Part shown: piece by piece, positions 10,382 to 18,832 of the stretch
How positions within the stretch are numbered: the stretch's first letter is position 1
How the letters are laid out: every line of letters starts with the position of its first letter
From: a virus
IMG/VR virus record: IMGVR_UViG_3300030090_006702
Span: 1-27,190 of that record
Direction: 5' to 3' (one strand)
DNA: 27,190 nt
The notes under the pieces: generated by a model
Databases searched by the model: none
What the model saw: the letters and a program-made list of their open reading frames with translations, nothing else
Told to the model about the DNA's origin: nothing
Made by a program: the position numbers and the translations under genes

Positions 10382-12139
10382 CTAACTTTCCTCTGGTAAA
10401 GTCCATCTGAACCAACCAGCATTTGTTGTTTTTAGTTTTATTCCCATTCCAGGTTTCAAATTTATATTAGGTCCAACCCAACCAATTCCACCTATATAAT
10501 TAAAAAAACCATTGTCTAAATTTTCGTCACTACCTGCACAATTTTCATTTGCACATAAAATTACATATACATAATCACCTGTCATAAAAGTTGCTGGTGT
10601 TGTATCTCCAGTATCTGGATTATTCATATAAAAAGATTCGTTCAATAACTGAATCATATCATAATTATTACCATCAACATTCGGGGGTAAATAAGAACCT
10701 ATCAAACTATAAGCTCCTCCTCCTGGTATATAAATAGGTGGAAATTCAGATAACTGTGTTCCTAAAATATCAATATCTCCAATTGTAAAATCTCTTTCAA
10801 CTTCATCAGAAAAACCATCAGAGTTTGCTATTGTTAATTTAGCAGTAATTATACCACCCCCACCAAACTCATCAGTAGGGTCGGAATAAAGTGGTATTGT
10901 AAATCCAAGTTGAGGACCTGTGCCAGTCCATGTATTTCCATCAGTATCTTCTACCTCCCAAGAATATCCTGAAATAACGACATTGGTATCATAATCCGAT
11001 TCATTAGGCATTGCAAGTGAATTATTTCCAACTATTGTTATTTGATTATTTTCAAATAAAGGATCTGTTATATCGTTTATAAAAGCTATCGGATTAAATG
11101 TACAACTACCATCATCTGTAGCTGAAGTATATGTATCTCCTGTACAATAATATGAATTACCACATTCACCATCACAAATATAATTATTGGCCAATGCATC
11201 CAAACAATCTTCATACTCACAACTACCATCATTAATTGTCGCATTTGTATCTTGATTTGTTGCACATGGATCATCACAACCAGGTCTATCATCATCAGTT
11301 ATTGTAATTTGATTTGATAGTCTCGATGGACTTCCATCTTGTGTTTTAATTTTTATTTTATAATTACCTAGTCCTAAATTAGCCGATTCAAAAAATTCTT
11401 CAATATTAATATTTAAATCTACATATTGATAAGAATTACAATCATATGAAGTATTTATTTCAGTATATAAATGTTCAGAACTACCATTTGATAAATTTAT
11501 AAAAGATACTATTAAAGGTGAATCGGAATTAGAAATATTTCTATATCTAAATCGAGCATACATATCGGTATTTGTTCCCAATTCATAAGAGGATGGTGGT
11601 TGTGTTGAAAAATATATCAAAGATGAAAAAGTTGTGCACTCACCATTATTACAATACTCACAACTTCCACATGTACCACAACTACCACCACAACCATCTG
11701 AACCGCAATCAAGGTCAGTACAATCTGGCATACATACACATATACCAGCAATACATTCATATTGATCACTATAAAGTGATTCACAATTGTTTCCACAACT
11801 TATCGTTCCACCACAACCATCATCAAATGTCTCACCAGGACATTCATCGTATGTAAAATCATTACAAGTTAGTGGAGTACAAGGGCATAATAAAGCCGCA
11901 CTGGTTTCATACACCTTATCACAAATAAATAATTGATCACTACAAAGACAATCTGCACCTTGAGCTGGAATTGGAACAGTTACTGAATTTGCTTGACATT
12001 GTGTATTATTTTGATAACACGAAAAAGTTACAGAAGAGTTGTCCGGACAAACCTCAACCTGACCCAATTGTTCTCCAGATGGACCTAAACAACCCCCTTG
12101 AGAAGTAAGATTTACATCTATTCTATAATCTTGTTTCAT
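10382..12139 (-). CDS. Cysteine-rich structural protein (585 aa) with PKD-like segment, putative tail-tip protein
   Basis: The ATG shares one base with the stop of the 1002-residue gene (TAATG), with AAGGA upstream, so the two are probably translationally coupled. The N-terminal 170 residues are rich in cysteine and include LDCGSDGCGGSCGTCGSC, a repeat style common in myxobacterial and other deltaproteobacterial surface proteins. Residues about 175-285 are a cysteine-poor beta segment. Two units of the GCTDPSACNY...NDGSCEY type follow (CATNQDTNATINDGSCEY and DDGSCTFNP). A PKD-like or Ig-like segment comes next (ISGYSWEVEDTDGNTW ... ITAKLTIANSDG). The last 110 residues end in GWVGPNINLKPGMGIKLK, which resembles the N-terminal domain of the neighbouring 1002-residue protein. 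No signal peptide is seen. It is probably part of the same extracellular phage structure as its neighbours; the exact role is unknown. Confidence 0.8.
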   Translation of the reverse strand: MKQDYRIDVNLTSQGGCLGPSGEQLGQVEVCPDNSSVTFSCYQNNTQCQANSVTVPIPAQGADCLCSDQLFICDKVYETSAALLCPCTPLTCNDFTYDECPGETFDDGCGGTISCGNNCESLYSDQYECIAGICVCMPDCTDLDCGSDGCGGSCGTCGSCEYCNNGECTTFSSLIYFSTQPPSSYELGTNTDMYARFRYRNISNSDSPLIVSFINLSNGSSEHLYTEINTSYDCNSYQYVDLNINIEEFFESANLGLGNYKIKIKTQDGSPSRLSNQITITDDDRPGCDDPCATNQDTNATINDGSCEYEDCLDALANNYICDGECGNSYYCTGDTYTSATDDGSCTFNPIAFINDITDPLFENNQITIVGNNSLAMPNESDYDTNVVISGYSWEVEDTDGNTWTGTGPQLGFTIPLYSDPTDEFGGGGIITAKLTIANSDGFSDEVERDFTIGDIDILGTQLSEFPPIYIPGGGAYSLIGSYLPPNVDGNNYDMIQLLNESFYMNNPDTGDTTPATFMTGDYVYVILCANENCAGSDENLDNGFFNYIGGIGWVGPNINLKPGMGIKLKTTNAGWFRWTLPEES

Positions 12140-15100
12140 TATATATTTTCCTTAAATTTTAACCAACCAAATGGAAGTCCACATTGAATCATTTCATCTC
12201 TTAATCCACATTCACATTGATAACCTATTCCATCTATACTATAAATACCATCATCACAATTACCAGAACAATTTCCTGGAGTACAAGTTGATGTTAAATC
12301 AGCTAATAAAAATCTTATTTTTCCTACAAAACCTTTTACTATACAACTACCATCAGATTCAGTACAACCATCAGGCATTGAGTTTCCCGTTTCATATAAC
12401 GCGTTTCCAAATTCTTCTTCTCCCATATCATCTGTACTTATAAATTCAAATCCATTATAATATAACATACCTTTTTGCATACCAACTAAAGATGTTGTTT
12501 CTATTGAATCACCATTTATTATCGAAGCTAATGAAGCTAATGAAGGAGCTTCTGACATATCACAATCATCCCATTCCACACCATCACAATATTCATCCGG
12601 ATTTACTAACCAAATATAATTATAAATATCTTTTATTGATATAGATTTTTCATATGGGTAATAAAAATCAAATTCTCCTCTAAATGGAACTACACCTCCA
12701 CCTCCAGTAGAACGAAATTTATCTCTCAATTCAAGGTCAACAGGTTCTGCTCTAAATGTAAATGTACAAGTACCATTATCAATAGTTGCATTTACATCAT
12801 AGTTATCTGCTCCTGAATATGTACAACCATAACAAGATTCAGCTTGATAACCTGCATCACCTGTACACACACCACAATCATCTATAAATGAATCACCATC
12901 ACATACGCCTGCACAATCAACTATTGCTATACAATCTCCATTGCAATCATAATTTGTTGGTGGACCATCTCCATCACATACACCACATTCATCATTTACT
13001 AATGCAGAATCACATTGATTATCACAACCAGACCTTGTATAACATTCAAAATCAGGATAACAAGTTGATGTAGGTCCGCACAATGTATCTCCTGTAGCAG
13101 AATCTATTGAAGTTGTACAATCTACGGGTTCTGGATTTCCGCAACCACATCCAAGATTTACAATTGAACCATCACATGTTCCACAGTCGTCATAACCTGA
13201 ACCATCACAAACTCCACAATCGTCTAATACTCCATCACCTCCACATTCTCCACATTCATCAAAATTATTATTAGGACAATCGTCTTCTTCGTCACATATA
13301 CCATCTCCATCAGAATCTACAAGACAATCACCATTACAATCACGATAAGGTGGTGGGAATGAACAAGGAGCACATACACCTATGTTACAAGCTCCTTCTG
13401 TTTGACAAACCACAGCATCTCCGTCACATACTCCAGCACAATCTTCTACTGCTATTCCACCACATTCATCAAAACAATCTATGAATGTAATACAATTTCC
13501 ATCACAATCAAATCCAGCAGGTGGTTGTGAATCATCAGCACAATTACAATATGAAGTGTTATTATTATAAGTATAAAAACAACTTCCATCATCCCAAATA
13601 GCTTCTGCATCAGGATTACATGCTGGAGTTGCATCATCTGTACACCCACCACACACTGCAGTTCCTTCTTCTGGATAATCTGCATCAGTTGTACAATTTC
13701 CACAAATATCAATAACTCCACCACCTGGACAATTATCTAATAAATTAGAAACAAATGGAACACCCCAAATACATTCATCCGTATTATTACATTCTGTTGA
13801 TGTTGTTATACTTCCACATCCTATAGATACTTCAGTATTTGAATAACAATGGTCAATGAGATTTGGATTATTAGCACACATTGAATAACCTTGATTATCA
13901 GGTGATTCATTGGATGGTGTATCTTCTCCAAAACCATCTCTATCTATATCTCTATAATATTTTATTCTAACATCTGGATGACAACAACCTGCAGGTTGTG
14001 AATCATCATTAGTCAATACATATGTGTCCGATAGTGGATAATAATCTGTAAGACTTGAACCATCTACATTACCTGCACAATCAGTACATGTTGAACCATC
14101 ACCATTACATACACCACAAAAATCATAACAATTACCCAAAGAACAATTAAAATAAAAAACTTCCCCATTAAGTTGTTCTTTAAAATCACAGGCAAAATTT
14201 GCAGCTGTTCCATTACCATCAAAACATTCACCACCATGTGTTGCTATATAAGTTTCCCATATAGCTAATGATATACATGCATCATTACAATCTAATATAT
14301 AAATCATACCATCATCTGCTTTACCACAATTAGGTGTTGGTGCACAATCAAATCCAGCATTAGCATGTCCTTCTGGATAAACATAAACATCTTCATCTAA
14401 ATAACCCATACATTGTGAATAATCACATGAAAAAGGACCTAAACCTGGTGGGTCAAACATTCCTCCTGGACCATCTACGGTATATTCACAACTACCATCG
14501 TTTATAGTTGCTGTTGGTAAATAATTACAAGCTGATGGATCTGTACAACCATAAACTGGACAATCTGGACACTCTGGACAACATGAATCACAATCTGGAC
14601 ACTCTGGACAATCAGGGCAGTCTGGACAATCAGGGCAGTCTGGACAATCTGGACAATCCGGAATGTCTGGACATCCACCATAAAATTGACACCATTCTTC
14701 TTCAGATTGTAAAAACTCATTGGTAATTGGGTTTGTATAATTATCCCAAGACATATATAAATCACCACTATCAACTGGATTTTCAGGTACCACACATACT
14801 TCTATTGTACATGGTGAAGTTGAATTACCTTCGTCATCTTCAAGTTCCATTTTAACCCAATATCCTTTTAAAGGTTCAATATTATATAAACTACCTACCC
14901 ATCCAAGATTTGCATTATAATTTGCTGCAATACCCTCACCTATAATCGAAGAAAGTCCAGTAGAAAGAGCAAAATCTGGATTACTACAATCAGTTCTACA
15001 ACTGGCAAGATTTTCAATAGATGTATCTGCATCAGTCCAGTTACCCTCATCACCACTCTGAACATCGTAACAATTAGCAGCCAATAATCCAGGAATACTT

Positions 15101-15147
15101 ATTAAATTTGCACCTTGATGAACCTCTAAATCATAACAATGTATCAC
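12139..15147 (-). CDS. Cysteine-rich repeat protein (1002 aa) with (Cys-Pro-Asp)n tract, putative tail fibre protein
   Basis: The start codon is GTG, overlapping the preceding stop as GTGA and supported by GGAGGA eight bases upstream. Residues 1-105 form a globular domain with GANLISIPG and LGWVGSLYNIEPLKGYWVK, a pattern found in repeat proteins of marine Bacteroidota and phages. Residues about 160-198 contain a low-complexity Cys-Pro-Asp/Glu tract. A GCTDPSACNY unit follows, then a long region of DCxGxC and D-x-C-G-x-C repeats. It includes a thrombospondin-3-like calcium loop (DSDGDGICDEEDDCPN) and DECGECGGDGVLDDCGVC. From about residue 790 the chain changes to a mostly cysteine-poor C-terminal domain (FRGEFDFYYPYEKSISIKD ...), with a small cysteine cluster near the end. 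No signal peptide or membrane helix is visible. It probably contributes to the same host-contact structure as the genes on either side; this is inferred from position and composition. Confidence 0.83.
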   Translation of the reverse strand: MIHCYDLEVHQGANLISIPGLLAANCYDVQSGDEGNWTDADTSIENLASCRTDCSNPDFALSTGLSSIIGEGIAANYNANLGWVGSLYNIEPLKGYWVKMELEDDEGNSTSPCTIEVCVVPENPVDSGDLYMSWDNYTNPITNEFLQSEEEWCQFYGGCPDIPDCPDCPDCPDCPDCPDCPECPDCDSCCPECPDCPVYGCTDPSACNYLPTATINDGSCEYTVDGPGGMFDPPGLGPFSCDYSQCMGYLDEDVYVYPEGHANAGFDCAPTPNCGKADDGMIYILDCNDACISLAIWETYIATHGGECFDGNGTAANFACDFKEQLNGEVFYFNCSLGNCYDFCGVCNGDGSTCTDCAGNVDGSSLTDYYPLSDTYVLTNDDSQPAGCCHPDVRIKYYRDIDRDGFGEDTPSNESPDNQGYSMCANNPNLIDHCYSNTEVSIGCGSITTSTECNNTDECIWGVPFVSNLLDNCPGGGVIDICGNCTTDADYPEEGTAVCGGCTDDATPACNPDAEAIWDDGSCFYTYNNNTSYCNCADDSQPPAGFDCDGNCITFIDCFDECGGIAVEDCAGVCDGDAVVCQTEGACNIGVCAPCSFPPPYRDCNGDCLVDSDGDGICDEEDDCPNNNFDECGECGGDGVLDDCGVCDGSGYDDCGTCDGSIVNLGCGCGNPEPVDCTTSIDSATGDTLCGPTSTCYPDFECYTRSGCDNQCDSALVNDECGVCDGDGPPTNYDCNGDCIAIVDCAGVCDGDSFIDDCGVCTGDAGYQAESCYGCTYSGADNYDVNATIDNGTCTFTFRAEPVDLELRDKFRSTGGGGVVPFRGEFDFYYPYEKSISIKDIYNYIWLVNPDEYCDGVEWDDCDMSEAPSLASLASIINGDSIETTSLVGMQKGMLYYNGFEFISTDDMGEEEFGNALYETGNSMPDGCTESDGSCIVKGFVGKIRFLLADLTSTCTPGNCSGNCDDGIYSIDGIGYQCECGLRDEMIQCGLPFGWLKFKENI
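14556..14671 (-). repeat. Tandem nine-base repeat encoding Cys-Pro-Asp
   Basis: Inside the 1002-residue gene, a nine-base unit reading TGT-CCA-GA(T/C) on the coding strand is repeated with small variation. It gives runs such as CPDCPDCPDC, then PECPDCDSCCPECPDC. A perfect 18-base duplication is visible at 14603-14620 and 14621-14638. Synonymous changes between units (gac/gat, tgt/tgc) show the tract is not wholly recent. Such a tract could expand or contract by slippage in whole tripeptides without breaking the frame. Confidence 0.9.
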
Positions 15148-15863
15148 GTCGGAGTTCCTCCACTATCATCTTCTATACAACAATATGTTCCTTCAATATT
15201 TGTACATGTATAATCTATAGGACATTGATCTGAAGTACCACCTGGACATTCATAACCAGGACATTGATAACCAATATCGTCATTTTGACAACATTGTGCA
15301 CAGCACCTACTTAAAAATTGGTCATTGATATCAAATACATTTTGATTACAATCTCTACAATTAAATGTTCTACAATCACATATCTCTGTAACCCCGTCAT
15401 CTATATCATCTATAGGTGGTAGTGGTGTAGCTATCTCAATTGCGGTATTATAAAAATTAATTATATCAAAGCTTTCGTTTAAATTTGTTTCTCTACCTAT
15501 TCTTTTTATATGTGATATGTAAATCTGATCACCATGTCTACAATATATTCTACCATCTTCATTAGCTGGTACAGGATATATATTAGGATTATATGGTGTA
15601 TCATTACCCATAACAGGAACAGTGATAATGTCAACTTGATTATATTCTTCAGATATATTAGGATTATATCTAAAAGCTCCTATAACAGATGGTTTACCTT
15701 CTCTATCAGTATGACAATAAGCTATAAATACATCACCAGTATCTAATCTTTGAATTTCTTCAGGTATAAATTGCACAAAAGCTTGTGAAACCTGTTGTGT
15801 ATATTCAAAATATACTCTTTGAGGATCTAAAATATCTGTTGGGTCAGTTCTAGAATTTGGCAT
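15144..15863 (-). CDS. Virion-associated protein (239 aa) with cysteine-rich C-terminal knot
   Basis: ATG is preceded by GGAG about eight bases upstream, and the gene begins 16 bases after its upstream neighbour ends. Residues 1-150 look like a compact beta-rich domain without many cysteines (VFIAYCHTDREGKPSVIGAF; later DGRIYCRHGDQIYISHIKR). Residues 162-229 carry 14 cysteines, with paired CC at 187-188, 191-192 and 228-229. The segment CPIDYTCTNIEGTYCC is reminiscent of granulin-like or other small disulfide knots, but I cannot assign it. The gene is the first of four consecutive cysteine-rich genes, and its stop overlaps the next start as GTGA. It may be an adaptor linking the baseplate to the larger cysteine-rich proteins; this is a guess from gene order. 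I do not recognise a named family. Confidence 0.75.
   Translation of the reverse strand: MPNSRTDPTDILDPQRVYFEYTQQVSQAFVQFIPEEIQRLDTGDVFIAYCHTDREGKPSVIGAFRYNPNISEEYNQVDIITVPVMGNDTPYNPNIYPVPANEDGRIYCRHGDQIYISHIKRIGRETNLNESFDIINFYNTAIEIATPLPPIDDIDDGVTEICDCRTFNCRDCNQNVFDINDQFLSRCCAQCCQNDDIGYQCPGYECPGGTSDQCPIDYTCTNIEGTYCCIEDDSGGTPT
15156..15161 (-). promoter_or_regulatory. Strong ribosome binding site that fixes a GTG start
   Basis: The coding strand reads GGAGGA, then eight bases, then GTG. No ATG lies at a comparable position, and the GTG overlaps the preceding TGA as GTGA. This selects GTG at 15147 as the start of the 1002-residue protein. Confidence 0.75.
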
Positions 15864-15879
15864 TTAAATACTCCAATTA

Positions 15880-17664
15880 TTATATTTTATAACCACGAGC
15901 TCTTAATAAATCACTCTTTGATATTATCTCCACTTTGCACCTTGCTCCTTCACCAGAATTATTTATATAATTTCCAGGAGTATCAGTTGCTGGTTCAACA
16001 TTCCACCTCCAATAATCTGGATCATTTTGTACAGGTGTACAATTAGGATTACATTGTGTACCAGTACAATCAGGTGCAGTTCCTGTACAACTACCTTGTA
16101 TTTGTGTTTCTACTATACTTGGATTATAATTTGCAACAATAAAATACCACTCATTTCTATCAGTTGGTATTCTTGTATAAGTTAAAGCTTGTTCTAAATT
16201 AAGTGTGTCACCGACACCAATCATTTGATTATATATATGAGGTAAACCATTAGTATTATCTAACCTTCCAACATCATATGAACCGACATGTGAATTATAA
16301 ATCTCACCACCATCATTAACCACAAGTCTAACAAACCTAGCATGACTTGTATCATCAAACAAATAATTGTAAGGTGATGCACCATCCCCAAATGTAAGTG
16401 CACAACTTTCATCCATACAATCATCTTCCCCAATAGCAAAAGTTTCTAACACAAAACCATATACACTACCATTACTTAATGGGGCACCAAAATTAAAAAG
16501 TGTTCCATTTGATTTTTTGTCAATAAATCTAACCCACATTGTTATGGTAAATCCATCACTTTGATAATTTTCAATTCCTGTTAATTCACCAGTTTCTGCT
16601 CTAACTATTATTGACTGATTTAATCCTCTAAATTTTAAATAACCTTCAGCTATATCTGAATAATCTATTCTATCATCAATTTCATCTGGATCTATAATTT
16701 CATCGATATCTTGTAAATAAGGATTTATTCTGTTTCTTAATGTTTCTAATGATTTATTTTCATTAACTCCATCTTCATGTCTAACTAATCTTGTTATATA
16801 TCCAGCATTAGGACCTAATTTAGAAATATCATACAAATCACTATAGTCATTTGATAAGTCTCCAACATTTCCACCCACATCCCAATCAAGGTCAACTCCA
16901 GGTGCACCATCTGTATCAAAATCTGGTGGGTTTGGTGCCAATAATTGGCCAAATTCAGCAAAAAGTCTATCTATTCTTTCTTGTCTTGTTTGAATACCTG
17001 GTAATAATTCATATATAGTTGTATCTAATATTTCTTCAGCTTTTTGATGATCGATTAATGTTTTATCAGTTTCTAATGGTATCAACTGACTTAATAAATT
17101 TAAAACAGGAGTATCACAATCATTACAAGTGTCAACAGCTGGTGTTAATACTTCTAATGTGTATGTAACAGGAGATCCATCTGTTAAAACATGATTTGCA
17201 ACTATTTGAGCTGTATTTCCTGGATCTGGATTACCGTAAATAGTGTTTCCATATTCATCCAACTCTAATGTGTCAACTGCTTGAAAACCATTCCAATTCC
17301 AATACCACATACCTGAAGTTCCATCTGTTACCCATTCTTGAGATGGTATGTCATATAGTTTATTACCATATGAATCTTTTTGTCCAGTATAATAAGTTTC
17401 TGAAATTGCATCTATAAATTCATCAATACCTACTTGATTATTCATTTTTTGATAATCTTCTTGATATATTACATTTTGTTTGTTTTGTGCAGTTCCACCA
17501 GTTTGAATATGTCCACCATCACTTACTGTTTTTCTATAGAAATCTAAATCTAATTGAAATTTTAAATTATAAAAATAGGGTGAATGCCTATGAAGCATTA
17601 TCATTTTTATAATTTGATCAATGATGTGATCTCTCATTTGATCTTTAATCCAAGTGTTTGCCAT
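15880..17664 (-). CDS. Tail structural protein (594 aa) with concanavalin/LamG-like domain
   Basis: The GAGG ribosome binding site lies within the last codons of the upstream gene, leaving seven bases between the stop and this ATG. The N-terminus is helical and charged (WIKDQMRDHIIDQIIKMIML). The middle, about residues 40-330, has no motif I recognise. From about residue 338 a LamG/concanavalin-like beta-sandwich is plausible: LKFRGLNQSIIV, then GFTITMWVRFIDKKSNGTLFNFG, then NEWYFIVANYNPS near residue 500. That order of strands is typical of such lectin-like domains. A short cysteine-bearing insert (CTGTAPDCTGTQCNPNC) sits near residues 515-535 and foreshadows the cysteine-rich neighbours. 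The end reads KVEIISKSDLLRARGYKI. Position directly after the gp6-like block suggests a baseplate-peripheral or fibre-base protein that may bind glycans. It could occupy the place of T4 gp7 or gp8, but I see no convincing sequence match. Confidence 0.75.
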   Translation of the reverse strand: MANTWIKDQMRDHIIDQIIKMIMLHRHSPYFYNLKFQLDLDFYRKTVSDGGHIQTGGTAQNKQNVIYQEDYQKMNNQVGIDEFIDAISETYYTGQKDSYGNKLYDIPSQEWVTDGTSGMWYWNWNGFQAVDTLELDEYGNTIYGNPDPGNTAQIVANHVLTDGSPVTYTLEVLTPAVDTCNDCDTPVLNLLSQLIPLETDKTLIDHQKAEEILDTTIYELLPGIQTRQERIDRLFAEFGQLLAPNPPDFDTDGAPGVDLDWDVGGNVGDLSNDYSDLYDISKLGPNAGYITRLVRHEDGVNENKSLETLRNRINPYLQDIDEIIDPDEIDDRIDYSDIAEGYLKFRGLNQSIIVRAETGELTGIENYQSDGFTITMWVRFIDKKSNGTLFNFGAPLSNGSVYGFVLETFAIGEDDCMDESCALTFGDGASPYNYLFDDTSHARFVRLVVNDGGEIYNSHVGSYDVGRLDNTNGLPHIYNQMIGVGDTLNLEQALTYTRIPTDRNEWYFIVANYNPSIVETQIQGSCTGTAPDCTGTQCNPNCTPVQNDPDYWRWNVEPATDTPGNYINNSGEGARCKVEIISKSDLLRARGYKI

Positions 17665-17671
17665 TTTTAAT

Positions 17672-18832
17672 TTACCTCTTTACTTTAAATTCAAAACCAT
17701 CGTCAAAAATTTGTTCTTGACCATCGTCATATTTTACTTTAAGTAAAATTTTATAAACTCTATCAGGATAAAACCCATCCAACCATTGATTGAAATAATT
17801 TCCATTTAAATCAACACTCATAGATGAAAATTGTCCAAATGGTACAATAGTTTCATCAGTAGCTACATCTTTTATTGAATACCAACCACTACCAGTTGGT
17901 ACATATGAACCTGTTGTAGTTTGAACTGATGTATTAAAAGTTTTTTGGATATATCTTTTTCTTGCACCAACTCTAAACTTAACTTTTTCACCTTCTTTAT
18001 AACTTTCTTTTAATCCCCTCATATATAAAAAGTTGTCAGCTAATCCACTCATTGTTAATTCATTCATACTACCTGTAACATTTGAATCAAATGTTGAATC
18101 ATTCCATTTTACTTCTAGTTTTGGTGCATATATTGTATTGGTATTTTTTGAAAAGAATTTTAAATCACCATATGTTATTTCACCATCTGTACCAGTAGCT
18201 AGTTCTTGACTTCCACTAAATCTTAATAAGTAACCTTCTATTGGATAATTTTTATTATTATTAAATATTTGTAAAAGTATAGGAACAGTCATATCCATAT
18301 TAATATCAGGAGATTCATATGAAAAAGATTGAACACCAAAAGTATTTGAGCCTGTAATATAATCTTGACCATCATTATATTTACCAGCAGAATTATTACT
18401 CCAACTAACAGCTGTACTACCCGGTTTATTTTGTCTATTATCCCAACTACAACCATCAGTAACTTTAGGGCTATCACCAAATTTACCAGTACCTTCATCC
18501 CACGAAGCTGATAACATATGTGCAACAATTTTGTATTCTGATGAATTATCTCGATTACCTTCAGCTTCATACAATCTTAAAAAAGCTCTTGAAGTAGAAT
18601 CTGTTGAACCTAATAATGGTATCTCACCTCTAGCAATAGATTGAGATAATGGATTTATATCAAAATCAACCAAAACTCTTGTAATATGATTTAATGAATT
18701 ATTATGATAAAACTTTTTTAATTCTAAAATTTCATCTTGACCAAAATTTTGATCTCTTTGACTAACACCAGTGATTAAATTTGAACCACTTGAAATCCAT
18801 GTATCTTTTTTTGAAAAATAAAATGTATGCAT
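17672..18832 (-). CDS. Tail/baseplate-associated protein (386 aa), DNRLRE-like beta domain
   Basis: ATG overlaps the stop of the gp6-like gene (TAATG), with AGGAG ten bases upstream. The N-terminal 250 residues resemble the DNRLRE-type beta-sandwich of surface proteins: DTWISSGSN, then FGQDEILELKK, then a strand ending TRVLVDFDI, then AFLRLYEAEG and VAHMLSASWDEGTG. The rest is beta-rich, with KVKFRVGARKRYIQKTF near residues 285-300 and YKILLKVKYDDGQEQIFDDGFEF at the end. There is almost no cysteine, unlike the genes downstream. Position right after gp6 suggests a wedge-associated or fibre-attachment protein. The DNRLRE assignment is by pattern only and should be treated as tentative. Confidence 0.72.
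   Translation of the reverse strand: MHTFYFSKKDTWISSGSNLITGVSQRDQNFGQDEILELKKFYHNNSLNHITRVLVDFDINPLSQSIARGEIPLLGSTDSTSRAFLRLYEAEGNRDNSSEYKIVAHMLSASWDEGTGKFGDSPKVTDGCSWDNRQNKPGSTAVSWSNNSAGKYNDGQDYITGSNTFGVQSFSYESPDINMDMTVPILLQIFNNNKNYPIEGYLLRFSGSQELATGTDGEITYGDLKFFSKNTNTIYAPKLEVKWNDSTFDSNVTGSMNELTMSGLADNFLYMRGLKESYKEGEKVKFRVGARKRYIQKTFNTSVQTTTGSYVPTGSGWYSIKDVATDETIVPFGQFSSMSVDLNGNYFNQWLDGFYPDRVYKILLKVKYDDGQEQIFDDGFEFKVKR

Noticed and set aside
15144-15863. Granulin assignment for the cysteine-rich end of the 239-residue protein
   Set aside because: Only a short CPxxYxC...GTYCC pattern matches. The number and spacing of cysteines are not those of a full granulin domain.
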